Below, piece after piece: positions 16,024 to 16,965 of a stretch of DNA of 16,965 nt. This DNA is from Burkholderiales bacterium (GTDB lineage: Bacteria > Pseudomonadota > Gammaproteobacteria > Burkholderiales > Burkholderiaceae_C): the NCBI GenBank assembly GCA_006227785.1, contig SBFU01000291.1:1-16965 (forward strand), read 5' to 3'. The notes beneath the pieces were generated by a model that saw only the letters and a list, made by a program, of their open reading frames with translations, was not told the DNA's origin and did no database searches. Each line of letters begins with the position of its first letter. Within the stretch, counting starts at the first letter, position 1. The position numbers were made by a program, and so were the translations under genes.

Positions 16024-16628
16024 CGACCGGTCTCCCGCCTGGCCTCGGCCTGCCGCGCCAGAAGCTGGCTGGCCCGCAGGCAGGCCACCGATCCCACACC
16101 CAGCAGCACCCAGACCAGAGGCCAGCGCAACAGGGCGATGGCCACGAAGGTCGTGAGCGCGAGCCCTACACAGGTGGTCATGCCCAGCGGATTGCGCTCC
16201 AGGGCGGCCATCAGTCGAATGCCGGTGGCGGTCACCAGTCCGGCCGCCACGGCGCCCATGCCCCGCAGCGCGCCGGTGGCCAGCGGGTTTTCGGCGACCT
16301 GCCCGTAGAGGGCCACCAGCACCAGCACGACCACCAGAGGCGCCAGCAGCATGCCCGACAGGGCGGCGATAGCGCCGCCCAGGCCGAAGTGGCGCCCCCC
16401 GATCATCATGGCCAGATTGACCACATTCGGCCCGGGGAGCACCTGGGCGACAGCCCAGTCCTCGACGAACTGCTCCCGGCTCAGCCAGCGCTTGCGCTCC
16501 ACCAGTTCGCGCTGCACCACGGCCAGCACACCGCCGAACCCCTGCAAGGCCAGCCAGGTGAAACTCCAGAACAGATCGGCCTTGTTCCTGGGCTGGTCAA
16601 GGACTGGCGAGGGTGATTCGGAAGGCAT
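16020..16628 (-). CDS. chrA: half-size ChrA chromate transporter, first subunit
   Basis: This 202-residue membrane protein is the other half of the split ChrA pair. After a short soluble N-terminus (SESPSPVLDQPRNKADLF) it shows the CHR block LALQGFGGVLAVVQRELV (26-43), then WLSREQFVEDWAVAQVLPG and PGPNVVNLAMMIG (65-77). Several hydrophobic helices extend to residue 186 and a charged tail (ARQAEARRETGR) follows. In CHR short-chain pairs the two subunits have opposite membrane topology and both are needed for activity. Its last four bases overlap the partner gene, indicating translational coupling and equimolar production. ATG 16628 has no strong ribosome-binding site. The gene is divergent from rpsF, with about 200 bases between start codons. 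Confidence 0.87.
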   Translation of the reverse strand: MPSESPSPVLDQPRNKADLFWSFTWLALQGFGGVLAVVQRELVERKRWLSREQFVEDWAVAQVLPGPNVVNLAMMIGGRHFGLGGAIAALSGMLLAPLVVVLVLVALYGQVAENPLATGALRGMGAVAAGLVTATGIRLMAALERNPLGMTTCVGLALTTFVAIALLRWPLVWVLLGVGSVACLRASQLLARQAEARRETGR

Positions 16629-16653
16629 TTCGATTCGGGTGGGCGGGTGGCGC

Positions 16654-16662
16654 AGTATGCCA
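16654..16662 (-). promoter_or_regulatory. possible extended -10 promoter for the chrA pair
   Basis: On the minus strand TGG followed by CATACT (16662 down to 16654) makes an extended -10 element about 25 bases upstream of the first chrA start. No matching -35 is evident. Transcription would start near 16647, leaving a short leader. Confidence 0.3.
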
Positions 16663-16699
16663 GCGGCGGCGACCGATCGCGGCTCGCCCTCACCCTACC

Positions 16700-16728
16700 T
16701 TGAAGGTGGCTGGCTCAGTTGCTATAAT
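16700..16728 (+). promoter_or_regulatory. strong sigma-70 promoter for rpsF
   Basis: TTGAAG (16700-16705) and TATAAT (16723-16728) are separated by the ideal 17 bases, and TG at 16720-16721 adds an extended -10. It is the best promoter in the window, as expected for a ribosomal protein operon. The predicted start near 16735 leaves a leader of about 100 bases. Confidence 0.85.
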
Positions 16729-16757
16729 GGTGGGCTTGCCTTGCTGCATCCCGAGTT

Positions 16758-16789
16758 GACGCCGGGGGCAGCTTCTGCCGAAGCCGGTC
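16758..16789 (+). promoter_or_regulatory. bulged hairpin in the rpsF leader, possible S6:S18 autoregulatory element
   Basis: In the approximately 100-base leader, GGCAG (16767-16771) pairs with CTGCC (16775-16779) around a three-base loop. Below an asymmetric internal loop containing GAAG (16780-16783), CGG (16763-16765) pairs with CCG (16784-16786). Below a two-base bulge, GAC (16758-16760) pairs with GTC (16787-16789). Many bacteria carry an rpsF leader RNA bound by the S6:S18 dimer that mimics their 16S rRNA site. This structure is in the right place, but I cannot confirm the consensus by eye. Confidence 0.4.
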
Positions 16790-16834
16790 GGGTCGAATGG
16801 CCTGGACGGATCGGTCCATCCACAAGGAGAATCC

Positions 16835-16965
16835 ATGCGTCATTATGAAATCGTCCTGCTGATCCATCCGGACCAGAGCGAACAGGTTCCGGCCATGCTG
16901 GAGCGTTACAAGGGCATGATCACCGCCGGCGGCGGCAAGATCCACCGCGTTGAAGACTGGGGTCG
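16835..16965 (+). CDS. rpsF: 30S ribosomal protein S6 (5' part, runs off window)
   Basis: The 43 complete visible codons encode [19 protein letters not shown] followed by a helix ([18 protein letters not shown]) and VEDWG, the conserved N-terminal beta-alpha-beta start of ribosomal protein S6. S6 binds S18 on the platform of the 30S subunit. ATG 16835 is preceded by a very good AAGGAG at 16824-16829 with a five-base spacing, and by a strong promoter and structured leader. The remaining roughly 80 residues lie beyond the window. In betaproteobacteria the usual downstream genes are priB, rpsR and rplI, which would be expected here but cannot be seen. Confidence 0.95.
   Translation, partial: MRHYEIVLLIHPDQSEQVPAMLERYKGMITAGGGKIHRVEDWG

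Overview
This window is an ordinary chromosomal segment from a GC-rich bacterium, most likely a betaproteobacterium of the order Burkholderiales (Comamonadaceae-like). That placement is an inference from the hflC / small DUF2065 protein / hisZ / purA / phosphoribosyltransferase order, the use of HisZ, the compact gene packing and the high GC content. I see no insertion sequence, integrase, tRNA, rRNA, CRISPR array or phage gene. Coding density is very high and no gene-free stretch reaches 300 bases.

Layout. Bases 1-5574 are rightward: the 3' end of hflC, a 63-residue DUF2065-type membrane protein, hisZ (histidine pathway regulator), purA (AMP synthesis), a purine-type phosphoribosyltransferase, a PLP-dependent cystathionine beta-lyase-like enzyme and a small lysine-rich protein. 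Bases 5619-7361 are leftward: tesA (SGNH esterase/thioesterase) followed by mnmH/selU (tRNA 2-selenouridine synthase). An orphan YbbA/LolD-type ABC ATPase (7376-8053) is divergent from tesA, with only 14 bases between the two start codons. Next is a leftward two-component pair: a LuxR-type response regulator (9793-10446) and a six-TM hybrid histidine kinase (8083-9777). Divergent from it is a rightward two-gene unit encoding an unrecognised lipoprotein and an OmpA-domain envelope protein (10587-12566). Rightward rlmB, a class III-like sirtuin and a Yip1-domain membrane protein follow (12615-15415). A leftward overlapping pair encodes two half-size ChrA chromate-transport proteins (16628-15424). 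The window ends in the first 43 codons of rpsF, preceded by a very good sigma-70 promoter and a structured leader.

How the genes fit together. Most are housekeeping: protein quality control (HflC), histidine and purine synthesis (HisZ, PurA, phosphoribosyltransferase), sulfur amino acid metabolism, and RNA modification (MnmH, RlmB). The accessory-looking part is the two-component system beside the lipoprotein/OmpA operon. The kinase has no obvious periplasmic sensor domain, and the 140-base divergent intergenic region is a natural place for the regulator to act, though no operator can be read there. The other notable signals are regulatory. Two RNA-modification genes, mnmH and rlmB, both carry a palindromic GATAAT -10 element exactly six bases upstream of ATG, which predicts leaderless mRNAs. 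The rpsF leader contains a bulged hairpin that may be the S6:S18 autoregulatory element. I do not see a clearly new multi-gene system; the best candidates for undescribed function are the lipoprotein, the C-terminal half of the Yip1 protein and the possible circuit between the two-component system and the envelope operon.
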